Shown: positions 1 through 6,160 of the stretch, piece after piece
How the letters are laid out: every line of letters starts with the position of its first letter
How positions within the stretch are numbered: the first letter of the stretch is position 1
Assembly: GCA_964500215.1 (NCBI GenBank)
Contig: CAZCNA010000026.1
Location: forward strand, 1 to 9,674
Source of the DNA: JBDKLC01 sp964500215
GTDB lineage: Bacteria > Patescibacteriota > Minisyncoccia > Phycocordibacterales > CAIZLB01
DNA length: 9,674 nucleotides
Reading direction: 5' to 3'
Made by a program: the position numbers and the translations under genes
The notes under the pieces: generated by a model
Told to the model about the DNA's origin: nothing
Database searches by the model: none
What the model saw: the letters and a program-made list of their open reading frames with translations, nothing else

Positions 1-59
1 ATCGAACCCACGACCCCAGGCTTATGAGTCCTGTGCTCTACCGACTGAGCTACCCTGAC
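1..59 (-). tRNA. tRNA-Met (CAT), elongator, truncated at window edge
   Basis: Reading the minus strand, the acceptor 5' arm GTCAGGG (59-53) is followed by T8-A9, a normal D arm (GCTC / GAGC with an AGTCGGTA loop), an anticodon arm with loop CTCATAA (anticodon CAT at 26-24), a five-base variable loop GGGTC, and the start of a T arm with the canonical TTCGAT. The 3' part of the T arm and acceptor lie outside the window. The body resembles bacterial elongator tRNA-Met more than the initiator, because it lacks the GC-rich initiator anticodon stem. tRNA-Ile2, which also has a CAT anticodon in DNA (lysidine-modified), cannot be fully excluded without the acceptor stem. The anticodon stem has an A.G mismatch at pair 31-39. 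Confidence 0.92.
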
Positions 60-69
60 ATGTGTGCAT

Positions 70-98
70 ACTATAATATATAAGCCGTCTTTTCACAA
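70..98 (-). promoter_or_regulatory. putative promoter of the tRNA-Met gene
   Basis: On the minus strand TTGTGA (98-93, 4 of 6 matches to the -35 consensus) and TATAGT (75-70, 5 of 6 to the -10 consensus) are separated by 17 bases. The expected start falls at about 63, just before the mature 5' end at 59. A TATTAT overlaps this -10 at 78-73 but would give a poor 14-base spacer. The area is AT-rich, so chance matches are possible. Confidence 0.5.
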
Positions 99-133
99 TA
101 TCAGCCGTACTGTGCCCTTACACTAGCCTCTAT

Positions 134-176
134 AACAAACACCACTTGAGCCATAAAGACCCAAGTGGTGTTTGTT
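134..176 (-). terminator. strong hairpin between the two Met tRNA genes, likely terminator
   Basis: A perfect 15-bp inverted repeat (134-148 with 162-176) encloses a 13-nt loop. On the minus strand it has an A-rich 5' flank and a T-rich 3' arm ending GTTTGTT, and it lies 9 nt after the 3' end of the initiator tRNA, so it most likely ends that transcript. On the plus strand it is also followed by a T-rich stretch (TGTTGTTTTCTTG), so it could work in both directions. No gene on the plus strand needs it inside this window. Confidence 0.65.
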
Positions 177-185
177 GTTTTCTTG

Positions 186-256
186 TTGCGGGGCCCGGAT
201 TTGCACCGGGGTCTAGAGGTTATGAGCCTCTCGAGATGCTACTTCTCTACCCCGCT
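186..256 (-). tRNA. initiator tRNA-fMet (CAT) with atypical elbow
   Basis: The 71-nt minus-strand cloverleaf has acceptor GCGGGG paired with CCCCGC and an unpaired first position (A1 opposite A72), the hallmark of bacterial initiators. The D stem GAGA/TCTC includes A11-T24, another initiator mark. The anticodon stem is AGAGG/CCTCT around loop CTCATAA (CAT at 224-222). The T stem is CCCGG/CCGGG. CCA is not encoded. Oddities: only the inner two of the three initiator G-C pairs are present (29-41 is A-T); the D loop is just seven bases (AGTAGCA) without the G18-G19 doublet; and the T loop reads TGCAAAT, with G in place of the near-universal U55. All stems are intact, so I call a functional gene rather than a pseudogene. 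Confidence 0.88.
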
Positions 257-284
257 TTATTCCATATTGAATGGGGTAAAACCA

Positions 285-312
285 AGTATATAATTTTATC
301 TAAAAAAATCAA
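285..312 (-). promoter_or_regulatory. putative promoter of the initiator tRNA gene
   Basis: In the 77-nt gap before the initiator tRNA, the minus strand has TTGATT (312-307, 4 of 6 to -35) and TATACT (290-285, 5 of 6 to -10) with a 16-base spacer. Transcription would begin about 20 nt before the mature 5' end at 256. No convincing terminator for the preceding protein gene (stop at 334) is visible here; there is only a run of seven T on the minus strand (308-302) after a very weak potential stem. Confidence 0.45.
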
Positions 313-333
313 GCCCCTTCCTTCACCAAACGC

Positions 334-1071
334 CTAAATAAAGTAGAATTCGTCAAACACTTTTTTGTATGACTTGATGGTATGTTCAGCCTGAGAACGT
401 CCGAGCTCGAAATCCGCTCCTTCATGAGCAATGATATTTCGCACTTTGTGTGCTTGCCACGCATCTTGAAGGGTAGAAAAACTATCAGCATTCACCTGCT
501 TCAATTTTTCTGCAACAGTCTGTCCGAAATATCCCATTTGATCGAGCATGTCGTACAACATGATATCCGCTTCTAGAATTGCCAATCTCCAATCTGAAGA
601 ATTTGATGACTGCATATTTGCTTCTATCTTCTGCCATCGAGGATGTACAGGAAGTGCAATCTGAGCGATATGTGTCTCCCCTTGTACAGGCACATGTGGA
701 GTGGGTTTTTTAAATGAAGGTTTGTCATCAGGATTGTCAGCTTTCTTGAGCTTTGCGGTGTAGTGATCAGAAATTTCTTGAAAACGAAACTTTGCATATA
801 CATAAGCGAGCACCAAAACGAGACATGCGAATAGTGAAACCGTAAGTACCGTCGAGAACAATGCTGAGAATGCACGCACGAAACTTTCCCATGCACCTCT
901 CCATGAACCACCGAAACTAAAGTTTATATGAAAAAAATCTAAAACAGTCGGAAGAATAATAAAAAGAATTGCTAAAGAAATAATAATAGCGAAAAAGATT
1001 TCACCTTCTGTACCTATACCTCCTGATGGGGCAGCTGGTTTTGGAGCGCCTTTCTTCTTTTCTTCGGCCAT
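334..1071 (-). CDS. two-helix membrane protein with C-terminal HEPN-like domain
   Basis: I recognise no named gene. The 245-aa protein starts with a Lys/Ala/Pro-rich stretch (1-23), then has two hydrophobic segments (about 24-47 and 69-93), a polar linker rich in Lys, Asp and Pro (about 100-145), and a helical soluble domain (about 146-245). This domain carries R211-N212-IIA-H216, the R-x4-H pattern of HEPN ribonuclease and HEPN-like domains, preceded by the helical stretch WRLAILEADIMLYDML (161-176) where such folds place their first long helix. With both helices spanning the membrane, the HEPN-like part would face the cytoplasm. It follows the gatA terminator and has its own extended -10 (TGATATACT), so it is probably transcribed separately. 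From memory similar proteins occur widely in Parcubacteria, but I cannot check this. RNase activity is inference; many HEPN-like domains only bind. Confidence 0.8.
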   Translation of the reverse strand: MAEEKKKGAPKPAAPSGGIGTEGEIFFAIIISLAILFIILPTVLDFFHINFSFGGSWRGAWESFVRAFSALFSTVLTVSLFACLVLVLAYVYAKFRFQEISDHYTAKLKKADNPDDKPSFKKPTPHVPVQGETHIAQIALPVHPRWQKIEANMQSSNSSDWRLAILEADIMLYDMLDQMGYFGQTVAEKLKQVNADSFSTLQDAWQAHKVRNIIAHEGADFELGRSQAEHTIKSYKKVFDEFYFI

Positions 1072-1077
1072 GTCGTA

Positions 1078-1086
1078 AGTATATCA
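1078..1086 (-). promoter_or_regulatory. extended -10 promoter of the HEPN-like membrane protein
   Basis: The minus strand reads TGATATACT (1086-1078): a TGn extension followed by TATACT (5 of 6 to TATAAT). Six bases (TACGAC) separate it from the ATG at 1071, so the predicted transcription start coincides with the A of the start codon. No convincing -35 is seen, as expected for an extended -10 promoter. It sits in the T-rich tail of the gatA terminator. Confidence 0.55.
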
Positions 1087-1117
1087 AAACAAAGAGGCTG
1101 TGAGTAGCACAACCTCT
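1085..1117 (-). terminator. rho-independent terminator after gatA
   Basis: On the minus strand AGAGGTTGTG (1117-1108) pairs with CACAGCCTCT (1102-1093): ten pairs including one G-T wobble, with a five-base loop, followed at once by TTGTTTTGATA. In the plus direction the wobble becomes a C/A mismatch and the T tract is lacking, so it is oriented to stop transcripts coming from gatA (stop codon at 1147). Confidence 0.8.
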
Positions 1118-1146
1118 CTGAATTTTCCATCAAATTATCATCAAAA

Positions 1147-2574
1147 CTATCTGAGTGTTTCAAACTTCTTGCCAATGGCAAACAAAATATCTTCACGTGT
1201 ATGAGGAGCTGTAAACTGCATACCAATGGGAAGTGTCGCGCCATCTACAACTGTACTACCAGATGGAATAGAAATTGCTGGTGTACCGACAAGGTTTGCT
1301 GTCACTGTGAACACATCCTCGAGATACATTTGGATAGGATCATCTGTCTTTTCGCCAATTTTGAAGGCTGGTGATGGAGCTGTCGGCGTCAAAATGACAT
1401 CGACACGTTCGAATGCTTTAGCAAAATCAGCTCGAATGAGATCTCGCACAATGTTTGCCTTGTTGTAATACGCATCAGCATATCCGGCTGATAATACATA
1501 TGTACCGAGCATGATTCGTCGCCGAACTTCTTTTCCAAGAAGCTCTCCTCGAGTCGCGAGATAGTCGCCGAGCAAGTCACTTCCCTCTCGTTTTGAGCCA
1601 TATTTTACACCGTCGAATCGCGCCATGTTTGATGATACTTCCGCAGGCATGAGTACATAATATACAGGAAGTGAATATTTGATATGTGGCAAAGACACAT
1701 CTACAATTTCATATCCAGCAGTTTTGAGCTTCTCAATTGATTCATTAAAATTCTGCACTACAGCAGGATGAAGTCCTCCAATATTTGTAAGTTCAGAAAC
1801 AACACCAATTCGGAACTTTTGAGGTGTAGCTGCAACGGACACTTCTGAATCTTCAAGTGATGTGCCATCAAATCGATCATGGCCTTTTATGATATTGAAA
1901 ATAAGTTCTGCATCCTCAACTGAACGAGTAAGTGGACCAATAACATCGAGAGAAGAACCCATAGCCATAAGTCCATGTCGAGACACTCTTCCGTATGTTG
2001 GTTTCAATCCGACAACACCACAAAGACTGCCCGGCTGACGAATAGATCCACCTGTATCTGAACCAAGAGCCGCGAGCGCACCATTCATGGCAACAGCCGC
2101 CGCAGATCCTCCTGATGAACCACCGGCAACTCGTGATGTATCATTCGGGTTTTTTGTCGGACCAAATGCTGAATTTTCTGTCGAACCACCCATGGCAAAT
2201 TCATCCATGTTTGCACGGCCGATAAATACGACACCTGCGGCTTTGAGCTTCTCAATCACAGTCGCGTCATACGGAGCAACATACTGTTCAAGAATTTTTG
2301 ATGCAGCAGAGGCAACTCGTCCTTTAATTAAAATATTATCTTTGATGGCCATCGGAATACCGAGAAGTGGACTCTTGTCCCCGGCTGCTCGTTTCTTGTC
2401 GGCTTCAGCAGCTTGCTCGAGTACATCAGCAAATACCTCGAGATATGCATGTACATCTGAGTTTCGTTTTTGGATTTCTGCAAGATATGCGTTAGCCAAA
2501 TCAACAGCGGTAAGCTCCCCTTTGTTCATGAGGTCGAGTGCTTTTGTAATTGTGAGTGTAGTGAGATCTATCAT
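1147..2574 (-). CDS. gatA: Asp-tRNA(Asn)/Glu-tRNA(Gln) amidotransferase subunit A
   Basis: GatA is the glutaminase of the GatCAB complex: it frees ammonia from glutamine, which GatB uses to amidate Glu-tRNA(Gln) or Asp-tRNA(Asn). The 475-aa protein is full length for the family (about 485). The amidase-signature Ser-cisSer-Lys triad is complete: K78 in AIKDN, S153 in GGSSGGS and S177 in GSDTGGS. The substrate pocket region (ANMDEFAMGGSTENSAFGPT) and the C-terminal LVGTPAISIPSG motif are also present. The ATG at 2574 gives the standard MIDLTTLTI N-terminus. It lies 9 nt after gatC with no visible ribosome binding site, so it is probably translated by coupling from gatC, and a terminator follows. 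The gene strongly prefers CGA for arginine (14 of 22 by my count). gatB is not in this window. Confidence 0.97.
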   Translation of the reverse strand: MIDLTTLTITKALDLMNKGELTAVDLANAYLAEIQKRNSDVHAYLEVFADVLEQAAEADKKRAAGDKSPLLGIPMAIKDNILIKGRVASAASKILEQYVAPYDATVIEKLKAAGVVFIGRANMDEFAMGGSTENSAFGPTKNPNDTSRVAGGSSGGSAAAVAMNGALAALGSDTGGSIRQPGSLCGVVGLKPTYGRVSRHGLMAMGSSLDVIGPLTRSVEDAELIFNIIKGHDRFDGTSLEDSEVSVAATPQKFRIGVVSELTNIGGLHPAVVQNFNESIEKLKTAGYEIVDVSLPHIKYSLPVYYVLMPAEVSSNMARFDGVKYGSKREGSDLLGDYLATRGELLGKEVRRRIMLGTYVLSAGYADAYYNKANIVRDLIRADFAKAFERVDVILTPTAPSPAFKIGEKTDDPIQMYLEDVFTVTANLVGTPAISIPSGSTVVDGATLPIGMQFTAPHTREDILFAIGKKFETLR

Positions 2575-2583
2575 AATTCAGTA

Positions 2584-2895
2584 TTAATTGAGAATTTTTT
2601 TCACTTTTATATATCCATCCTGTGATTGAGGGGCCAACTTGATGAGCTCTTCTCTGTTCGTCTCGAGGGGTGCGGCGACATCTTCTCGCAACTCATTTCG
2701 ATGTGGATATGCTGAAGGCGCTTTTGTCGCAGCGGTATCTACTGTATCTGTCACCTCTTGGAGCTGATTCACGTATGACAAAATAGAATCGATTTCAGTT
2801 GTATATCGAGCGGCTTCTTCTTCACTGAGCTGCATACGAGAAAGGGACGCGAGCTTTTTGATATCTTCTTGTGTAATTTTTGATGGAGTTGTCAT
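2584..2895 (-). CDS. gatC: Asp-tRNA(Asn)/Glu-tRNA(Gln) amidotransferase subunit C
   Basis: GatC is the small belt-like subunit that stabilises GatA against GatB. From the ATG at 2895 the product is 103 aa, close to the usual 95-100. It has the family pattern: the first helix ITQEDIKKLASLSRMQLSEEE (about 7-27), a second helix around DSILSYVNQLQEVTD with the LxxVDT-like motif, then the PxxNxLREDV segment (about 74-83) and a C-terminal AP-x-x-x-DGYIKVKKIL tail that in homologues docks on GatA. The frame stays open upstream to an ATG at 3096, but that extension is encoded over the end of ligA and shows no family similarity, so 2895 is preferred. It is followed by gatA after 9 nt and preceded by ligA with a 55-nt gap in which I see no clear promoter. 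Confidence 0.95.
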   Translation of the reverse strand: MTTPSKITQEDIKKLASLSRMQLSEEEAARYTTEIDSILSYVNQLQEVTDTVDTAATKAPSAYPHRNELREDVAAPLETNREELIKLAPQSQDGYIKVKKILN

Positions 2896-2950
2896 ATATT
2901 GTGTGCAGCTATCTATACGTTGCTGATACGTACGATAATAGCATTTCAGC

Positions 2951-5014
2951 CTATTTCGCGCCAATAAGCGCCAAAAACGCCTCTTCATCGAGGACTGTAA
3001 CCCCGAGCTCCTCTGCCTTATCGAGCTTTGAACCGGCCTCTTCCCCGGCCACCACATAACTCGTCTTGGCAGACACAGATCCAGAAACGTCGCCACCTAA
3101 TGCCTTTATTTTTCCTTTAGCTTCATCACGGCTCATTGTCGCCAATGTACCAGTCAATACGAATGTCTTGCCTTCGAGTGACATCGCAGATTGAGGTGCT
3201 CGAACTGGTTTGAAGGCAGACACATGCACATGCTCACGGAGACGCTTCACCATATCAATGTGCTCTTTTGTGCGGAACCATTCTGTTATCGAGTCAGCGA
3301 GCACTTCCCCGATACCGTTGATGGTGAGGAGCTCGTCGCGTTCTGCAGCAATCACCTTATCGAGTGTTTTGAAATGTTTTGCGATATCTTCGGCTGTTTC
3401 TTCTCCCACATGAGGAATTGATAAAGAAAAAACAAAACGAGGGAGTGATACATTTTTTGCCTTTTGAATAGAAGTAATAACATTGTCCGCAGATTTTTCT
3501 GCAAACCGTGGAAGCGCAAGCAAATCCCCTTTCGTCAACGTAAACAAATCCTCGTATGATGATACAAGGGCATGTTCCATAAAGAGATCAATCTGTCGTG
3601 GACCGACGCCATCCATGTCAAAGCAATGCTTTGATACAAAATGATACAAGCGGCGTTTTTGCTGTGCATCTGAGTCTTTCACGACACAGCGCCATGCAGA
3701 TTGTCCCGGCACACGCTCGATCCGTCCATCGCCACCGCACTCAGGTACATGTGTTGGAAACACAAACTTTTTTTCTTTTCCTGTACGCATTTCGGTGAGC
3801 ACTTGTACAATATCCGGAATAACATCCCCCGCTTTTTGTAATACAACGGTGTCACCAACACGAACATCGAGCCGCTGAATTTCATCTTCGTTATGAAGTG
3901 TTGCTCGAGACACAGTTGATCCAGCAACAGATACAGGTCGAAGATGCGCAACAGGAGTGAGCACTCCAGTTCGTCCTACCTGCAATCGGATATCTTCAAC
4001 AACCGTCGTCACTTGCTCTGCTGGAAATTTAAATGCAATACCAAATCGTGGAGCCTTGCCGGTATATCCAAGTGCTTTTTGATATGCAACTTCATTCACT
4101 TTGACTACGACACCGTCAATCCAATAATCTTGTTTTTTCGATGCACTTTGCCATTTCTTCCAAAATGTAATTACATCATCAATCGTTTTGCAGACGTGCG
4201 CATGCGTATTCACCTTGAAACCAAGGTCTCTCAAAAAATTGAGCTCATCTGATTGTGTTTCAGGCGCACTCATTCCCTGAGTGGGAGTATACTGCGCAAT
4301 ATCATATATAAAGACATCAAGCTTTCGTGAAGCGGCGATGCGAGGATCGAGCTGTCGAATAGATCCAGCAGCAACGTTTCGAGGATTTGCAAAGAGGGGC
4401 AACTCTTTTAGCGCCTGTGCTTTATTCAATGCTTCAAAATTCTTTTTACTCATCCACACTTCCCCTTCGACGATAATATCAATCGGCTGTCGAAGCTGAA
4501 GCGGAATAGATTCGATTGTTCGCACATTGAATGTGACATTCTCACCAACCTTACCATTCCCTCGTGTAGCTGCCCTCACGAGCACGCCTTTTTCATATTC
4601 ACAGACAACCTTGAGCCCATCGATTTTCAATTCGCATACATATGTTGGATGTGGTTCTTTTCCAGATGCAACAATCTGAGCGTCCTGTTTGAGGAAACGT
4701 TTTACACGCGCATCGAATTCTCGCATGTCATCTTCGGTGAAAGCATCATTGAATGACCACTGCGCAACTTTGTGTTCAATTTTTTCGAATTCTTTGAGAG
4801 GTTCTCCTGCGATACGATTTGTCGGAGAATTCGCATCACGCAATTCTGGATGCGCAGCTTCTATCTCCGCCAATTCACGTTTGAGAGAATCCAAAGCAGC
4901 CTCAGAAATATCTTGTTTGTCGAGGACATGGTAATTGTACCGGTGATGTTCAATGGACTCACGGAGCTTTTGTACGCGCTTCGCAAGAGATGATTCAGGC
5001 TTTGATGTGGGCAT
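2951..5014 (-). CDS. ligA: NAD+-dependent DNA ligase LigA
   Basis: LigA seals nicks in duplex DNA during replication and repair, using NAD+ to adenylate its active lysine. The 687-aa protein has the complete domain order: NAD-binding Ia domain (about 1-75, with YNYHVLDK), nucleotidyltransferase domain with active-site K130 in CELKIDG, GEVWM, DGVVVKVN (300-307) and AFKFPAE (327-333); OB fold with VGRTG (347-351); zinc-finger region (about 420-450); helix-hairpin-helix region (about 465-585, with INGIGE); and C-terminal BRCT (about 611-687, LEGKTFVLTGTL). Departures from the norm are an RGNG in place of RGDG (151-154) and a zinc finger retaining only C426 and C443: V423 and S448 occupy the other two cysteine positions. 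It begins 2 nt after the last pseudopilin stop, with no visible ribosome binding site, so it appears to be part of the pilus operon. Confidence 0.97.
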   Translation of the reverse strand: MPTSKPESSLAKRVQKLRESIEHHRYNYHVLDKQDISEAALDSLKRELAEIEAAHPELRDANSPTNRIAGEPLKEFEKIEHKVAQWSFNDAFTEDDMREFDARVKRFLKQDAQIVASGKEPHPTYVCELKIDGLKVVCEYEKGVLVRAATRGNGKVGENVTFNVRTIESIPLQLRQPIDIIVEGEVWMSKKNFEALNKAQALKELPLFANPRNVAAGSIRQLDPRIAASRKLDVFIYDIAQYTPTQGMSAPETQSDELNFLRDLGFKVNTHAHVCKTIDDVITFWKKWQSASKKQDYWIDGVVVKVNEVAYQKALGYTGKAPRFGIAFKFPAEQVTTVVEDIRLQVGRTGVLTPVAHLRPVSVAGSTVSRATLHNEDEIQRLDVRVGDTVVLQKAGDVIPDIVQVLTEMRTGKEKKFVFPTHVPECGGDGRIERVPGQSAWRCVVKDSDAQQKRRLYHFVSKHCFDMDGVGPRQIDLFMEHALVSSYEDLFTLTKGDLLALPRFAEKSADNVITSIQKAKNVSLPRFVFSLSIPHVGEETAEDIAKHFKTLDKVIAAERDELLTINGIGEVLADSITEWFRTKEHIDMVKRLREHVHVSAFKPVRAPQSAMSLEGKTFVLTGTLATMSRDEAKGKIKALGGDVSGSVSAKTSYVVAGEEAGSKLDKAEELGVTVLDEEAFLALIGAK

Positions 5015-5016
5015 AT

Positions 5017-5562
5017 TTAGTAATTGAGGCGCAATCCTCGCTCTACTGTTCGAGGATTTGTGATATCACAGGCACCTCCTATTAACGCTGAATTATAGCC
5101 TCTCGATTCGATGATTGTAAATGGGTCTCGCTTTACGACAGTCACTTTGGCGCAGGCCTTGTATGTCGTGTTGGGATCGCTGAAATCTACGTAAAATGTC
5201 GTAGTTGCTAGGGTATTTCCGCTAACAGTCTCAGTACTGTACTGTACTCCATCAATTTTTCCCTCACCATCCAAACCATGACCGCATTTTACGCTATCCT
5301 GAATAGCTTCTGCGGTCGTCGATGTAGAGAAAGCACCATCTATGGTTGAGAGGCCTGCGCCGTCCTTGCGGTCCCAATACAATGCACACTCAGCTCCACT
5401 ATCCGCAGCAAAAAAGGCCATCTGAGATTCTTTTCCTGAAGATGACAACAAGAGCTGTTTCAATACGATGTTTCCAATAGAGAAACCGACTGAAAGCATA
5501 ATACTCGACACAATGAGTGCGACGAACAATGTAAATCCTTTTTGTGAGTGAGTTTTTTTCAT
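5017..5562 (-). CDS. PilX/GspK-like minor pseudopilin
   Basis: This 181-aa protein has a short basic leader ending KG|FTLF (predicted PilD cleavage after G9), one long hydrophobic helix (about 10-38), then the segment AFFAADSGAECALYW (49-63), typical of PilX-like proteins in Parcubacteria as far as I recall. Mature position 5 is Val14 rather than the conserved Glu, as in GspK/PilX tip subunits, which are thought not to need it for assembly in the filament body. The C-terminal part is Thr/Ser-rich with a probable beta fold and further cysteines in KCGHGLD, YKACAKV and GGACDIT. It probably belongs to the tip complex that primes pilus assembly together with the three pseudopilins upstream. It starts 4 nt after pilV stops and ends 2 nt before ligA. 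The subfamily name is by position and motif only. Confidence 0.82.
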   Translation of the reverse strand: MKKTHSQKGFTLFVALIVSSIMLSVGFSIGNIVLKQLLLSSSGKESQMAFFAADSGAECALYWDRKDGAGLSTIDGAFSTSTTAEAIQDSVKCGHGLDGEGKIDGVQYSTETVSGNTLATTTFYVDFSDPNTTYKACAKVTVVKRDPFTIIESRGYNSALIGGACDITNPRTVERGLRLNY

Positions 5563-5566
5563 AGAT

Positions 5567-6160
5567 TTATTGTGCTTGTTCAGCTTTCCAATTTGTTAAA
5601 TATTCACGAATAACAAACTTGTTTGGTGTCGATCCTGATTTCCATTCAACTTCTACAGTTACCAATATCTCGTTACTAGCTGTTTCTACTTCATTTCGGC
5701 GTACTTTGTTGAAATACACTGTTCGAGAAAATTGTGACAATGTACCTGTCGGTGAACCTATACCATGTATACCTGTCGCTGGATCAAAATTGAGCGGACT
5801 ACATCCTGTAGAATCACATTTCACAAAAGAGTACACTCCAGTATTGAGAACAAGAGAACATTTATTTACTGTGCTGTTAGAATCATTAATCGTACAATCT
5901 TCTCCCATCACATTGGCAAGCCAATTTTCTGGTTCTCCTGGATATCTGAGAGCATTTTCATCACGTTTGTTTCGAACATACTCAATCACTTCTTGACCGA
6001 GATAAAACGCAGTCACTTGATCACGAGAATAGTAAGCCGACTTGAGTGACTGAGCAACAATAGCGAGAGGACCAGTAATAGCCAACATCAAAATAGAAAC
6101 CGCTACGAGTGTCTCGATGATGGTGAATCCTTTTTGAGCCGTTGTTCGAAATGTCTTCAT
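5567..6160 (-). CDS. PilV/GspI-like minor pseudopilin
   Basis: The 197-aa protein has a type III signal sequence with cleavage at QKG|FTIIE (after G11) and Glu at mature position 5, followed by a hydrophobic helix (about 12-37). The stretch SAYYSRDQVTAFYLGQEVIE (36-55) and the following NKRDEN are typical of PilV/GspI-type proteins, in which the helix continues into AxxLAQExIE. The C-terminal domain has four cysteines (CTIN, NKCSL, VKCDSTGC) that could form disulfides outside the cell, and ends in a beta-rich segment VTVEVEWKSG. Its ATG overlaps the stop of pilW as TAATG, a classic termination-reinitiation junction. With the neighbouring pseudopilins it would form the initiating tip complex of the pilus. 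Confidence 0.83.
   Translation of the reverse strand: MKTFRTTAQKGFTIIETLVAVSILMLAITGPLAIVAQSLKSAYYSRDQVTAFYLGQEVIEYVRNKRDENALRYPGEPENWLANVMGEDCTINDSNSTVNKCSLVLNTGVYSFVKCDSTGCSPLNFDPATGIHGIGSPTGTLSQFSRTVYFNKVRRNEVETASNEILVTVEVEWKSGSTPNKFVIREYLTNWKAEQAQ

Noticed and set aside
134..176. Hairpin between the tRNA genes as a CRISPR repeat, attachment site or riboswitch
   Set aside because: It is a single inverted repeat with no further copies in the window, no downstream gene to control and no direct repeat of tRNA 3' sequence that would mark an integration site.
186..256. Initiator tRNA as a pseudogene
   Set aside because: All four stems are perfectly paired and the initiator hallmarks (mismatch 1-72, A11-T24, CAT loop) are present, despite the odd loops.
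146..337. 63-codon open frame on the plus strand
   Set aside because: It runs through the hairpin and the antisense of the initiator tRNA; no protein character.
2087..2587. 166-codon open frame on the plus strand
   Set aside because: It lies wholly antisense to gatA, has an Ala/Ser/Arg-rich composition typical of a shadow frame, and has no promoter or domain.
2896..3096. N-terminal extension of gatC to an upstream ATG at 3096
   Set aside because: The extra 67 codons overlap the end of ligA, are rich in Arg/Trp/Cys and lack GatC similarity; the ATG at 2895 gives a normal-sized GatC.
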